64,000 nucleotides of DNA from Lepisosteus oculatus (GCF_040954835.1 NC_090703.1:7187001-7251000); one strand, 5' to 3'. Positions 30,196 to 43,990 are shown, counted from the first letter of the stretch. A program made the numbers and translations. Notes: generated by a model not told the origin, from the sequence alone.

Positions 30196-31840
30196 TACCG
30201 CCTGCTTAGCACAGAGTTTACATACAGCCACCAACCAAGAACACCATTCATCAGTCTGTCTACCGTCAGTCCTCAGAGCTTTTATTTTAAGAAGGGAATG
30301 TGCGATTGGGAAGGAGGAGATACAGAAACAACTACAGTACTGCAACTATCTGCCCAAGGAAGTGAAGTGTTCTCCTTTCCTTTCTTTTCTTTCTTGTTTT
30401 TTTTTTCTTGGTCCTCAACAAAAAAAAGAAAAAGTCAGAACAATAATGGAAAATTTTATTATAAATTTAAACAATTCTTTACTGTAATAATTGGACTCTA
30501 GCTTTTTTGTGTGTTGTATAATTTTTTTTGTTTTTGTAAAGTGCAATTGTCCATGTATGAAAGAGAAAGCAAAAAAAAAAAAGCGCCTGTATTTAATGAA
30601 GCTTGAGTTGGTTTAAGTAAAAACTAAAAGCACTGTCTGCCTTTTTCTGGTCTTCTGGGATGCAACAAATATTTGTTCAGTGAATATTATTGTTAGTCCT
30701 ACTGATTTTTTTTTTCCCTTTTATTCTTTAAAGAAACGGGTAAATGACAAGCAAGCGCGTGGTAGACCTTGTTAATCCAGCAAACAGAATCGTGGCTCAT
30801 GACATTCTCCACCTACCGTCTCTTTTGGTTTTCTTTTCTGGTATGTGTGACTCAGTCCTGGCTTTATTTTTATCACTGGAACCCTATCAACTGCTTTTGA
30901 TCTCGCCTTTTCATCCCCTGCCGCCGGGATCCCCCAGGTCAGGCCTGACGCCGTTCACGTCCTGCGTTTAGCCCTTGAGAGTGGGTTCGCTCTCGACCGC
31001 TGTGAACGGCGCCCACTGTAGAAGTGGCTTCATGATATGCGCTCCCCGCTCCCCGCCCATCAGAGCTGCAGTGGGGTGACTGTTCGGAAGCCCAAAGCGG
31101 TTGTCTCCTCCGCTCTGAGGCACGCTGGGCCTGCTTTCATACCCTCTCTCCCTGGCGTCCGAGAGCCCGCGCCCTGACGACACTAATTATTTTTATGGTT
31201 TTTTTTCCCCTCCGCTTTTCAAAAACAAAAAACTACAGATGCTGAGTGAGCAGTAGTACCTTTAGAGTCTTGTTCCCCCCCCCTCTAAGATGGAGGGCTC
31301 TTGTAAAACCAGTTTGATGTTAAACGTTTGAAAGAAGATCTTTGAGGGAGTGTTTTAGCAATGAGCTGGTGGATAGCTGCTGCAGTTTGTTCTGTTTGCT
31401 AGAAAACTGCTTGTTCTGAGGTTTAATTTTTATCATTTCCCTTTACTTAACCTTAACTATGAACAAAAAGCAATGCAAGGAGGGGGCCCTAGATCTTCTG
31501 TACATCTTTTCTGTGTGATTTGATTTACTCTGCTGTTAGCAGATAATTCACTTTCTCAGGAGTGGGATTGGCTGAGGTTGCTGCTATTATGTGTAATTGA
31601 ATGCTTTGTGCAGAAGATTTTTAAGACATACATGCTTCTCTGACTCTAAAGCTATATTCAACATTAAGTGATATATTTTTGAAGATTTTTAATCGTCGCC
31701 AGTTTTCAAAACGCATTGTGGCAAAACCGGTGTGTTTTTGACCTGTTTTTTTTTAAAGAAAATGTTACTAAACATAAAAGAAAATAGATTGTCTGAAGCT
31801 TTTTAAGGTTCAATAAAAATAAAGAAATCCAAGTAAATGC
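30196..31840 (+). other. PPM1A: PPM1A 3'UTR with tandem poly(A) signals
   Basis: It begins after the TAA at 30193-30195. Two overlapping-range AATAAA hexamers at 31812-31817 and 31818-31823 are followed by TGCTTGTTGCTTGT, a good downstream GT-rich element, so a 1.6 kb 3'UTR is likely. More AATAAA hexamers near 32738, 32766 and 32875 could give longer forms. The sequence is AT-rich except for a GC/CpG-rich block at about 30915-31185, which can fold (see findings). Confidence 0.55.
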
Positions 31841-32196
31841 TTGTTGCTTGTAAACTACTTAGCTTCTGGAGATTAAGTGTACTGATGTAACCAACACAGG
31901 GTGTATTAATATTCAAACGTGTTCTTTGAAAACTGACAATCTAATGATGTAACCCTTAGCCACATATTAGGAGTATATTTCTTTAAGTTTTTTTAAATCA
32001 GTGTTGATGGCACTTTTTTAGCAGAAGATTACATTTAGAAACAGTGGCTTACCCTTATCTCCTGCAGCCAAGTAGTGAGAATAAAAGTCTGAAATTAAAG
32101 ACTAAAAATGTATTAGTCTGAAAAAAATGGATGAAGTTAAAAACATGCAAGCAGAGGGTGCTAGTATTTCTCAATTTCTTCTTATCTGTAAACGTA

Positions 32197-32388
32197 CAGT
32201 CATGGGCAAAAGTTTCCAAATCCTTTGCAAGACATAGGGTGTGCAGACATTGCATGTATTGTGAAAAAACATGTTAATGTACATAGATTTTATGTTTTCA
32301 TTTTATTATCCATTCTTTATGTATATATTTTAATCAGTTTCCACATTTTTCTCATTATAAAGGATGTGCAGACTTGTGGCTATGACTG
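32197..32388. mobile_element. Tc1/mariner-type MITE, 192 bp, TA flanks
   Basis: The left end is CAGTCATGGGCAAAAGTTTC. The right end, on the other strand, is CAGTCATAGCCACAAGTCTG, so the terminal inverted repeats match at about 19 of 27 positions. TA flanks both ends (32195-32196 and 32389-32390), as mariner-type insertion gives. The interior is AT-rich with no transposase frame, so it is non-autonomous. Repeats beginning CAGTCATGG(C/G)CAAAAG are common in fish genomes. Confidence 0.7.
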
Positions 32389-35300
32389 TATGAAGACAAC
32401 CTGCCTTCTGTGTACGTGAATCTTACAGCTAATGTAGCCTTAAATGTCAGCCATGTGTAAATGGAGGAAAAATCAGATGTTTTTTTCAGCTACAAGTTTT
32501 TCCTCTTCATTTTGTAAGGGAACCAAGGTAAATTCTTGCGCGCACGCACTCAATATCAAGCTGTTCTCTTTTCTCTATGTGAGTCACCTCTATTAGCACA
32601 GTTTGTGTTCAGATTGTACTGAGTTAATTTATGTTGCTGAGCCCTTGTTCACATAAATAGTAAACCAGTTGTTTTAGAATTGAAAAATCTATGCATTTTG
32701 TTCTGGTTATAAGCTATCATTTTTCTTGAAAAATTATAAAATAAATCCTGAAATCATTCATGTATAGAAATAAAGTACAAACAAGGAAAATTTAATTTGC
32801 TTAACCCACTTGAAACATTTGCATTGAGATATTTAAGTGTTCATACTTTATTTTTATGGTTTATCTTCAGACTGGAATAAACATTTTATTTTAGAGAAAG
32901 CCTTTTTAAAAACATTCACTTTTGCTTTTATACACTATTTCTTCATATCCACTGTATAGCTTTAGAATCTGAATGGTGTGCAATAGGTGTTCTGGTTACA
33001 TAGGTGTCAGTGTTACATTTAGAAAGGTAAATCGAAATGATCTTAATCTACCGAAAAGCATTTTCTCTCGATATTCATTATTGTTAAGTTTTATGTTCAT
33101 TACAGTGGGTGTGGTTTAAATGTCTTAAAGCTGTTTAAGGTATTAAATGTGCTGTAGTTATTTCTTTTTTTGGACACTTGCTTCTATGTGGTAATAATAC
33201 TAAAAGACACAGACTCCTCCTGGGCTTGTAATTGCTTGAATGAGATCAGGGAAGCCATACAACACAGACCAGAGATACCAGAACTAATAGTAGAAAATGA
33301 ATCGACCTTGGCAGATTGTTGCTTAAATAATGGTATACGGTTTTCTTACGTTTCGTAGCAGTTATAAAAGTTGATGTCATCAGTTGGTTCTGCGGTTTCA
33401 GCAACACAAAAAGCCTATAATACCTCATAAGCATACACTAGTGTTAGCACCTGCTTGTTGTCCGCTCTCCTTTCATAGTGAGCATAAAGTTGGTTTAAAG
33501 TTTTTCATTACTGCACAGACGTATTGGTCTGGTCTGTTTTTTTTCCCCCCACTTGTCCGTTTCAGTCCTTAGGGGAGGAAGTGTCGGGTGGGGGATGGAT
33601 TGGGTCTTCAGTTATCAAGGTTCTCGTGCATTTATATTTCTACAAAGGTGTCGATTTTACAAACAGAGCAACACATGATTCAAATGTTATTTAAAAGATC
33701 TAAAAGGGTGCCTACTATGATTGCTTATGGTTTGTAATATCAATGAAATTTTCAGACAATGATTCATTTCTTCCTCGTGTTCAGATACCCTTGGTAATTA
33801 TTGACCCTTCCTAATGGTATTTGAATTATATACTAGAATCATACTTTTGTAAGTCTGATGATGATGAACCACTATTGTGTATAATTTAAAGATAAATCAT
33901 TTGCACTGATTTGTGGACACACTTTTTGAGGATTTTTTTTAGGAGAAAATCCCCACCTCCCCAGCAGGGTTGTAGTCTACTGGGAGTGATAACCAGCAGA
34001 TGTAAAACATTTTTAAACCATTAAAAATAATGCTCATGTTTGCTCAGAGGTCCACACGTGACAGTGAACACCTAAATTGAGACATAAATAGTCGTATTCT
34101 GGCATCAGTGTAATTTTAAAATAGGATAATGGCAGGCATCTCTCTGTGACCTAGTGTTTAAAATTGCAATTTGGACAACTAATGAAGCCCACCCTGCTAA
34201 CTTTTAATTCACTGATAAGCTCACCATTTTGCCTTACTAAATTAACTCTACCCCAGCACCTGCAAATCTGGTTCCTTGAATTTGAAGGAACTGGAATTGC
34301 TTTGTTGGTCTTCATACAAAAGCCTCATCATTTTAACCATGTATATTTTTTGTGGGTATGTGTTTTTATTTTCATCAAATAGATTTTTTTACCTGGTGTC
34401 TCAGTAATCAAATGTTTTAAAAAAAAATCCATATATATTGAAGCTTGGAAAGCATGTTTGATTGCTTACCCTTCAAAAGATGTAATACATATGGAACAGT
34501 AATAAGATTTTCATGTTTAACAATAAAAATTATATAATAAAGCAGAACTATTTTCATGTATGTAGATTGTGTAATGCTATAGTAAATTATTGTCCATGTT
34601 GATTCAACTGCTACTTAGAAATCTGCGTAATTGACATTACACAGAGGTTCAATAATTGTATATTTTGTATTATGTACTGATTCCAAAGGAGAAAAATATT
34701 TGTGAAAAGCTTTGTTCCTAACCTGAAGACTGTACTGTCTGTTTGGAGTCAGTTGAACAAATTGCATTCCTTGCTTGTGAATTGTTGCTTTTTCTTTTTT
34801 TTTGCAGATGAGACGATAAAGAGTTTGAAAATAAATTTCTAGTTTGCAAAATGTGCCACTAAATAAATGGGTAATTACCTTATAGTTGTAAGTCTTCATC
34901 TGAGTTTTTCAAGTCTACAAAGTGTTAGAATGGCAAATGCAATATTTTGTGAAAAGCTTGACCTGTTGAGGAGAAGGTGGGGGTAACGGTTCTAGAATTA
35001 TTAACTGTTAATATGAAATGTTGCATTTTACAGTTTGTAAAATTCATTATTAAAAACATTGCTCTTTAGATACAACAACAGTTTCCGATTTCTCAGAATT
35101 GCTGTGTAAGTTTTGGTTTCACAATTGCTTGCTGGTAAAGGGTGCTTTTATTTGCAGGAGCTTGTTTTGTCAAGCACTGCAGTTTCCCCGAGCTGGTGTA
35201 ATTTCAACATGGAGTTAAAGCACACCTTTTCGATATTGGGTTGATTCAGTGATGCTAGCCAACAGTGATCAGGATTCCCCAGGAAGCAGTGTACAATGTG

Positions 35301-37996
35301 TCAAACAACACCAGGGCGGGGCTGCTTTGAGAGATTGGCTATCTTCGACTTGTATTACAGCAAAGACCCTTGGGGTTTGCCAGGTGTCAGGGTACACTTG
35401 ACAGCTCTTACTGATAACAGTTCACTCTTCCAGTCAGCAGCATTACTGCCTTCTAGTCTGATCTCAGCGGATCTTGGAAGAGTGTCAAGGATGGTACTGG
35501 TCATCCTCCGTTGGGAGCTAAGCAACAGTGTAGAAAGTTACCAAATGTAAAAACTTAAAAAATAATTATTTTCCAAAATTGGAAAGGTTTTAGCTGGTGT
35601 CTAACAAATTACCAATTTTGAAGTTGATTCGTATGCTGACTTTAAAGCCGTGCATCATTTTGAGTTTGCCTGTTTTGGTGTGTGGCACAGTAAAATCTCA
35701 CTCTATGGCTGCCCATCATAAATTCTCTTTCTGGAGTTTTGCTCATTGCGGAAATCTGTCATTAAAAAAGAAAGTGCAGACCTGCGTGTTGTTTTAAGTG
35801 AATGGCTGTGTCATGAGATTATTTTGTCAAACACTGCGGTCCTGAGCCCTTCTCTTTGATTTTATGACTGGGAGGAAAAGAAACATGTTTCATTCCCTAC
35901 CTGATGTTTAAGGTAGAGCCTTTTATTCTGTTCTTAGTTTAGCACTTCAAAAGTGCTTTTCATTTCTGTACAATGAAATAAGTGAAATAATGATTCTAAA
36001 GTTAAACAATACCACTCATTTAAAATTGGTTCAGTTTAACAGTCTGTTCTCATGTAGACATATGGAATGTCATTCCATGCCTTCAGGTCCCTGTGAACTA
36101 GGTATCTTGCATGAATGTGTTGTGACGAAGTGTAAAGGGAATATTCACCGTACAAGCTGTCCTTGTGGAAGCACTCTGACACTGCACTATGCTGCTTCAG
36201 GCTGTGGTGTGGAGCATGCTATTTCAGAAGACCCAGAGAGCTGCTGTATGAGATAAATGCAGGCTGTGCTCTCATGACCAGCTTTCTGATTCATCTAAGG
36301 TTCTGCATGTACGTGCCTTTTAATTTATAGGCCTGAGAGCAAATGACTTAAGGGCTAATTGCTGCATAACCTTAAGAGGGAATAGGTTTGCAGCTTGAAT
36401 GGCCGTGCACATGAGCTTGGTGTGATGTACATGGTAAAACAATGACATTAGCAAATTAATTACGGAATGTCTCGCATAGCCAGCAGACAGCAGGCTTTAA
36501 TGCAGGAATCACACATTGTGAAATGGTGTCGGAGGAAAACGACTGTGGGTGGGATGAGCTTAAATGTCAACCTAATGTCATGAGCCAAGCTCGAAGGGGA
36601 AAAGTTCAAATGATGCACACTGCTAAGCAGTTGATAGATCAGGGTTGATTTTTGTTGTAGTTGCTGTGTCATGGGTGGTGGTAGGAAGGGGGGGGTTTAC
36701 CATCTTGTCAGCCATGTAAAATAATTTTTCATAGCAGAATGGTCCAATTAAACGTGCCTCTTGTATCTGTCAAGCCTGTAGTTGTAACGCGATTGTCAGA
36801 AAAGGCTTCTTTCCTTGTTTGTGCTGTGGAAAGGTGACCGAAGAGGTGGAATTTAATTCGGGGGGTATTCAGACATCGTGGTCTATTGTACAGCTGGACC
36901 TGGTTAGTCAGCCAGAGGGAGGGGATGGGCAAGGGTGCAATTTCAGGAGTCGACAATGAGATTATATACTCTGACTTTTTATCCCTGTGAGTCTAGAAGA
37001 CTGTCAGATTTACCAAGGCCATATTTCCAAACTGCTGTCAGTGTGTAACATATATCTATAGACAATGGTCTCTGCACTTGCATGTGTCTCAACCATTCAC
37101 TGTTCTAGTGGAACTGCATTAGACATTTCATAGAGCTGGATACTTGCCAGAGCATTTAGAGTGATTTGTGCAAACCCTGTTGCCACAAAAATTAAAATCT
37201 GTGAGGAAAATGCTCCATCTTCAACAACTATAAATCATTTTTAAAATAGAAACAAAATATGAACAAACCTAGAAACTCGGCATGAATCTGCAGCACCCTT
37301 TCAGTGATTTCTCTCTGTGTGTGTCCTGGTTTCCTGGTGCTCTGCTGTTGTTTCCTATTGCATTGTTAATTGTTAAAGAGACCCCCATTGCCTTTACAGG
37401 AGCTATTTCTGCTGTGTAGTATTGGCAGTAAACTAAATAGAAACAGCAGAATGAGTAACGTGAAAGCTGTCCATCACAGCAGGTGTAGCACGTAATAAGG
37501 AAAATAATTCCGAAGTAATGATGAAACATCCTCTTGACAAATGCACCCGATTAGTTTATAGATGATCAATGCTAATGTTGAAAATATAAAACCAAAATTG
37601 CAATGGGCTGTTTCTCCCAGAAGAGGGAGAAATTCTGAGGAAGTGTAATGGAAGACAAGAGAGCTTACATTATAAGTAAAACTTTCCAGGTGTTGTCATT
37701 AAAAACAAAATCAATGTAGAAAGAGAGATATAAAATGTTTTATTCTTTATTCAATAATGTGACAGGATGGCCCTGTGGGAGGAAGACCTTACTGAAATGC
37801 AGAATTAAAACGTGAATTGACTTGTCAGGAGGATCACACTGCAGATCTCAACAGGAAGCGAGTTAAACCTCAGTTTCCTAGTGCCATGGTGCGGGCTTCT
37901 TGCTGAGTGCTGTCATTTTCAGGGCTGAAATCCCCGCCTGTTTCCACCAGGTGTACACGCAGCTGTGAGGGACTGTGAAAAAAAGCAGCCTTTGCT

Positions 37997-38014
37997 TTCA
38001 CTAGAGGGCGCTAG
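37997..38014 (+). promoter_or_regulatory. CTCF-like core motif in the gene-poor region
   Basis: TTTCACTAGAGGGCGCTA fits the CTCF core CCACTAGAGGGCGCT type with few mismatches. It is in plus orientation. Binding is inferred. Confidence 0.4.
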
Positions 38015-38758
38015 AGGGTTTTTTGCAGTGCTGGATGATTGCTACCTGCAATGCTCCTCTTAGTCAATGCCTGCCTGGGGATTCAGATTCTTGAAATAAC
38101 AAGCCTTCCTCATTATTTTTAGATTGGGTGATTAACAGCTAAAATGTTCCAAACAGTCATTTTTTTGGCCATTCACAGATATTCAATGACCAGCTGAGTG
38201 TTCATTTGTTTGCTGAGCAGCCCCTGTGCAGTGCCACAGGGCACTGTGTAATCCGGATGGTGCTCTCACCTGGGGCTTGAAGCAGGTCTCGTTAGAGCCT
38301 CTTTGTTAAAAGGCTCAGTCCTATTTCCCCCCTTTCATTGTGCTTTCCAGGCTGTCGGTGTAAGGCTGTAGCCAGAGCACTCTCTCCCCACAAAGACATT
38401 GAAGTGAAGGCAGCCAAATTACTTGTCTTTCCTTTTGTCGGAGGCAAAAGTCAGAGGTAGAGTCTGAAAGCAATACACACCTGGCGTGTTTAATTACAGG
38501 TCTGCAGCAGGGACAGGATGGAGGACACAATTAAAAACGACAAAGTTAACACTCAGATGCGTGGGGATCTAAGGAGGAAGGAGGTGTGGGTTTTAGTGGC
38601 CTTTTTTATAGTTTTTTTTATGCAAGACAGCTACAGCCATCAGGTCTGTTGGCGTGTTTCGAAAGGAAGACTTCTTTTGGTTTAAAAAAGTAGATGCTTT
38701 AATTGTTTTTATTTTTCTGATATTGCTGTGAGAGTCGGGCGACATGCAGATTCAAAGC

Positions 38759-38858
38759 AGTAAAAGTGAAATGTGATTTCAAAGGCCTCTGTTGGTTTCT
38801 CTGGGGAAACATTATGCCCCCCCCAGAGAAACCAACAGTTTCACATTTCACTTTTGCT
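38759..38858. repeat. Long foldback: near-perfect inverted repeat with 14-base loop
   Basis: The left arm (38759-38806) contains AGTAAAAGTGAAATGTGA and CTGTTGGTTTCTCTGGGG. The right arm (38821-38858) is their complement with one mismatch, and lacks a 10-base stretch present only in the left arm between the two parts. Loop 38807-38820. One strand would form a stem of about 36 pairs with an internal bulge. Confidence 0.85.
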
Positions 38859-41654
38859 AAAATTCTCCAACAACCGTTAAGGCCCAACCAGTCAGGTAAA
38901 TCTGGAAGTTAATTTTTCCTTCTGTGTTTCGTGCGGATTTTTTTTTTTGTTCCGAGAAGCCGTACTTTCAGCGTTAATGCGTCTGAAAATTACCGGAAGC
39001 AAATGAGTGCAGATGAAAGTAGTTTTAATTATACTCCGCCGCTGTACCGAGAGTTAATGTGTTGTAATTGATGTTTGCTGCGTTTCTGGATCTAACCGGG
39101 GCTCAGTGCCAGAAAGGACAGTGCGTTCTGCAGGCGCTAACTGCAGCTGTCTGGTCGCACCAATGGGGGGGTGGGAAGGGGGTTAAAAAGGACAGCCGTG
39201 GACCTCATTTCAGCTCACAAATAAAAATGCCGTGCTGTACTGGGCAAACCCTGTCCTCCGGTACCGTCTTGAAAATGCATGAAGATGCTTAGGTACACAA
39301 TGTGAGCAGTGTTGACGTTTTTGTGCTCACTCCTTGCCATTATCCAGAAAGTTATTCTAGTTTTATTGTTCTCGCTAAAGAAAGTTTTTTTTTTGCTTAC
39401 TTGCATACTGATTGCACTTCACTGTCTTCGATGGGCACGTTTGATGGGTTCCAAGTAATTCCCGCTTGAGTGATTCAGCTTAACGGTATTTCCTGAAGAT
39501 GATATTAAATTAAAAATATAACGTTTGGCCGCACGATGTGGGAAATGCCGATTTCTGTTCAGTTATTTGACAAAATGGAATCATCTGAGTGATGTTATCT
39601 TGCTTCCCCACAACATTTCATTTCTGAGTCCTGAGTCCTAAGCGCTCCTGCATCGCCACTGTGTAAAGCAGCATTGCGCTGTCCCATCAAAGTTACTAGG
39701 AAGGCAGGTATTCATTCGACAGTTTGTGTTTTCCCTAATTTGGGGAAGGAAATCCATCACATGTAACGTCACAAAATATAACTCTTTTCACTTGCACACA
39801 CTCAACTGAAGTCTAATTTACCTATTTTTTATTACTCTTTTTAAATGTATAGTTGGTTACATTAGTAAATGCATTTTTAGAAATAAAAGGAGCCAAATAT
39901 TTTAAAAGAAGGAAAAAATTGAAATGAGTTGCACACAGTGCGGCAAAATGCATTTGAAATATTATATATATTTTTTAAAAAAGCATCACCTACAACAGCA
40001 AGTCACCCTATCAGCCTGCATTATTTAGTGTGTGTCATGCTCTGTTTCTCTCGGTGAAGCCATTAAGTCTGACTAACGCGGCCACGCAGCAGTTAGCCTG
40101 AACTACCCTGGGGCCCAGGGATCTGATGTCAGTGGGCTCTCATCCAATTTACTTAGAGCTTCAGATACATTAAATCATTTTTACTGGGGGTCTTGTAAGG
40201 CACAGCCGATCTGTCTGCTATCAAAAACGCTGAACACACCCCAGCCTGCAAAGCCGATTTCAGCTGCTCATTGATACAGAATGAATTGTCACTAGGCCTC
40301 TGAGGCAGTGTTACCAAGGTCAAACCAAATGCTACTTTATCTCAATGAAAATATCATGTTGTATCAAAATATGACCTCTAGAAGAACTAGTTTCCCTCTC
40401 TCCTTTCTCTCTGTGTTTTCTGTGAGCACGTAATCTGCTCACAGCCCGGGGTTGTCAAAGAGAGCACCAGCTTTTCTCACTTGTTCGCAGCCACACAATG
40501 ATGTGATTGAACAAACAGAACTGAGCTGTAGCAGGCAGAGATGACATCCAGCTCGTCAGGGGAGTCTCTCCCCATGTTTGTGAGCTGCCTGCTGTACAAT
40601 CCTTTGCCTGAGAGCCAGCCCAGTCTCATTATCCTCCACTGCGTGGACTATCTCTGCTGCAAATTAGGTTACAAAATCATATGGCCAGATGAATATTTTA
40701 GTGGTTAAGGTTTAACTGAAACACATTTGGTCTGTGTTGTAATCTTATTGTTGTATGCTTATATAGGCATATGTTTGCACTTTAGTGTGTTTGCACTTTA
40801 GTGTCCCACTGCAAAAAACGTTAAATTACAATATTCCAGTGTGGCTTTTATATATCTCACTTTTTTGTTTTAAAAAAAAAACAGACCAAGTATACTCGGA
40901 GAGTGAAATCACAGTCCCCTTTTCCTTTATTTTCTCATTTGACAGGTATTACAGACAAAAAAAAACATCTACAACTGCTATAACAGCATTTTTGTACAGC
41001 TAAAATATGTGACCTGGCCATTTCTGTTTGGAATTAACCCAGTATTTTGTAACTTAATTTGATGTACGAGTACATGAATTGTAAATACAGAAGCACTAGT
41101 CTACTCTTGAGTAATGTGTTAATTATTGATTTTACAATATTTTTTAATTCATCCAGGGGCTCTCCAGTTCATGCTTTTAGGAAAACCAAACATGTACTGT
41201 ACTTTAACTGTGCTTTTAAAGTCTGTTATAACTGTTTTTATATTTCTCCATTTCCAGCTATGTAGAATCAAATAAAAGCAGGGGTGTTGTGTGTTATTTC
41301 ACCCAGGAACCATGGTGCTCCTTAATATAATCTCCAAACTTTTCAGACCACATTAAAGTTTTTTTTTTAAACTGTTTATATTATGAAAGCTGGCTGAACA
41401 TGAGATTTACTCAACTGCATTAGGGATTTACAACTCATAATATGCAGTTTTATTTTTTTATGGGGATCCCCATGGCTCTGTCTCGGGCCCCTTTGCTAAT
41501 AAAGGTTGATATTAATTTAGGTGCATGCTGGTAAATAAACCCTGCTTGCCTGATTGCTTAAGCCTGCTAGACAACCCGTTGCAAACTAACAGCATTTTGT
41601 TGATTGACTGGACCTGGATTCACCCATAAGCTCAGCCCTGCCAGTCCTCGCTCT

Positions 41655-41670
41655 GGTGCCACCTTCTGGG
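41655..41670 (-). promoter_or_regulatory. CTCF-like motif, minus orientation
   Basis: The minus strand reads CCCAGAAGGTGGCACC, close to the degenerate CTCF core CCASYAGRKGGCRS (one clear mismatch). It is opposite in direction to the matches at 14, 15 and 38 kb. Confidence 0.25.
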
Positions 41671-43819
41671 ATTGTCGTCTAACTCTGGACGTTGTCCTGA
41701 AAGTCTGACCGTCTGAATTTTTTTAAGAACATGCCCAGTTGTGTAAGGAATGCTAGATAAGGCCTAAAATGATGCATGCCGTTTCTTCATCCATATTTGA
41801 CTAAATCAATGCTCTTTTTCCCAGGATCCCATAATCTTCTTCTTTCGAGGCTTCAGCTAGTGGGAACAAATGGATATCGACACTTTCCTCCTGTCTTGTC
41901 TTCTCTTTCCCTGTTGATATTTTTTTTTCGACAAACTCTCTACTCTGTCATTATAGTGATTGTAGGCATTAATACGGATCTTACACTGAGGGCCCAAGCT
42001 AGCCACTTCCTGTTCATCACACAGGAAGAGCATAATGTATGTACTATGGCACAGCTGCTGGTGATCAGAACGATCTAACATACTACATGGAAGGGAAGAA
42101 CCACCACAAGTGCCGATGTAAATAAACCTGGACTTTGAATAAACTTTTCCCTGCGAACATACCACATACTGCATATAATCTAAATATTCTGTCACACCAC
42201 TTTATCTGTGTCTCAGGCATCACCATTTCTCAGATGGTGTTTGCACTGCATCTGCTTGTTAACTCCCCTGACAAGCTCAGTCCTGTAACATTGAATACAA
42301 GGTCATGTAACAGGGGATGCCTGACGCATTATATTTTTGTTTTCCTTTCGGGGGCTTTGTGATGACTTCTTCAGGGCTCCCCATTGAAAAGAGCCGGCGG
42401 GGAGTAGTCAGTGAAGCAGCTGCCTTGTTCCAGATTTGCACATGGTTCCCTCGCCTCACTTCAGGTTCTGAAAGGTTTCGAGGGCCTGACTGAAGGGGGA
42501 ATCCGCCCCACTTTTTCAGTGAAAATTTTATTTTTGTCGTTTAAAGATAACATTTTGAGCCAGCCACATGAGTTTATGCGCAGTACATAATACACGTGTT
42601 CTTCTGATCAGAAGGTGTCCCGTTACATTGGACCACCATCTTGCATAGCAACAGCAACTTCTTTTTTTTTTGTTTACGTGCCGCTGATGGTTTCCCTTTG
42701 GCGCATCATTTCAGTGAAAAATGAACTGAAGCCTTTCAGCCATGGGTCTGTTACAGTGGCAAGAACAAGATGAGGTCCAACCAACTTCCTTTTCATTTTT
42801 GTACTGAAATCACTCTGTTCTGTTTAGCATGCTCTGAAAGACTGATCAAGGTTTCCTACAGCTCTGTGCAACGGCACACATTGTCACACCCAGTGTTGAC
42901 TTAGTCATCAGCTTTTAATTTAATCATAGGCTTAAATCGCGTTGACTGAAATGTCTGTGACACCTCTTGGCTAAAAGTAGAATCTTATGCTTGTTGACTG
43001 GCCTTGTGCTGCTTATGTTCCAGATGGTCACTGGAAAGAGCAGGGATAAACTCATCACTCTATCCTCCACTGCAGTCCAAGGCTGCCTTAAGACTCGTAT
43101 GAAAGGGTTTAAAGATGCTTGTGGCATAGTGTTTAGTGTTGGATTAATGAACGAGCCAAAGAACCACCTTCATGCTGGTGTACATAGCTGGAAGAAGAGA
43201 GGAAGAGCAGGCAGGCAGGTTTTGAGTACTGCAGCACCAGTGCAGATGTGTTAGATGCCTGAGAATAAGGTTCAGACTCTTGCCTTTTGGAGTACAGTGT
43301 GCTGTCTCTGTGGTGGGACCCCAGTGGAGCATGAAGGGGATGTGAAGGTGCTTGCAGCCCAGAAGAGAGGGTTTTCCAGCTACCAGACCTAGAATGAGGA
43401 AGCAGCTATTGGGGACAGTGTTTTCCAAGGTTAGGAGTGAGGGAAAGAGAGAAGTGTTTTAAGTCTCGAACAATTTGAACACGCGTTTCATGCATTTCAT
43501 GTGAAACAAACCTGAAGTTTCCTATAAAGTGATGGTGGCAAAAGTGCAAACTACTGAACAATGTTTTCTTCTAGAAAGCTTTGCAAACCAAAGGGGAACA
43601 GGATAAGAGCAGAACTCTAGAGGGATGCTCCAAGGTTTAGGGATGGCTGGAGAGCTCTCTCATTTGTGAGACCCTTCACAGATCCACGCTTGGAATACCT
43701 CATTCTTATACAGACTGTACACTGTAGACTACTACTGTAGATTATAGACTACTGGAAAGACTTGAAAGTCTAAAGAATATCACCACTTGAAATGTAATGC
43801 AGGTGCTGTCTATGGGAGT

Positions 43820-43990
43820 TCTTGCCATTATTCTATGTAGAATCTGAGGACAAAAATTCAAACTGCGGCAAAGTGCTTTTAAAACTGAGGAAAGAAGGCA
43901 CCTCCTTACACACAGGCTTGTGGGAGTCTGGAACAAGCCACTCAACCATATTGCAAACCAAGCCGCTGAGGGACCGAATGAACACCTGTC
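43820..43990 (+). repeat. Remnant of a retroelement-like repeat
   Basis: In one frame (about 43889-43945) it reads ERRHLLTHRLVGVWNK, resembling the conserved C-terminal H-R-V-x-x-W-N pattern seen in many fish non-LTR reverse transcriptases and in a repeat common in basal ray-finned fish. Only a short piece survives, and there is no catalytic domain. Confidence 0.4.

Noticed and set aside
35450-35530. Possible 5S-like fragment (GTCTGATCTCAGCGGATC, GGGAGCTAAGC)
   Set aside because: Short similarities to 5S rRNA are in broken order with no SINE body or tail nearby, so chance is not excluded.
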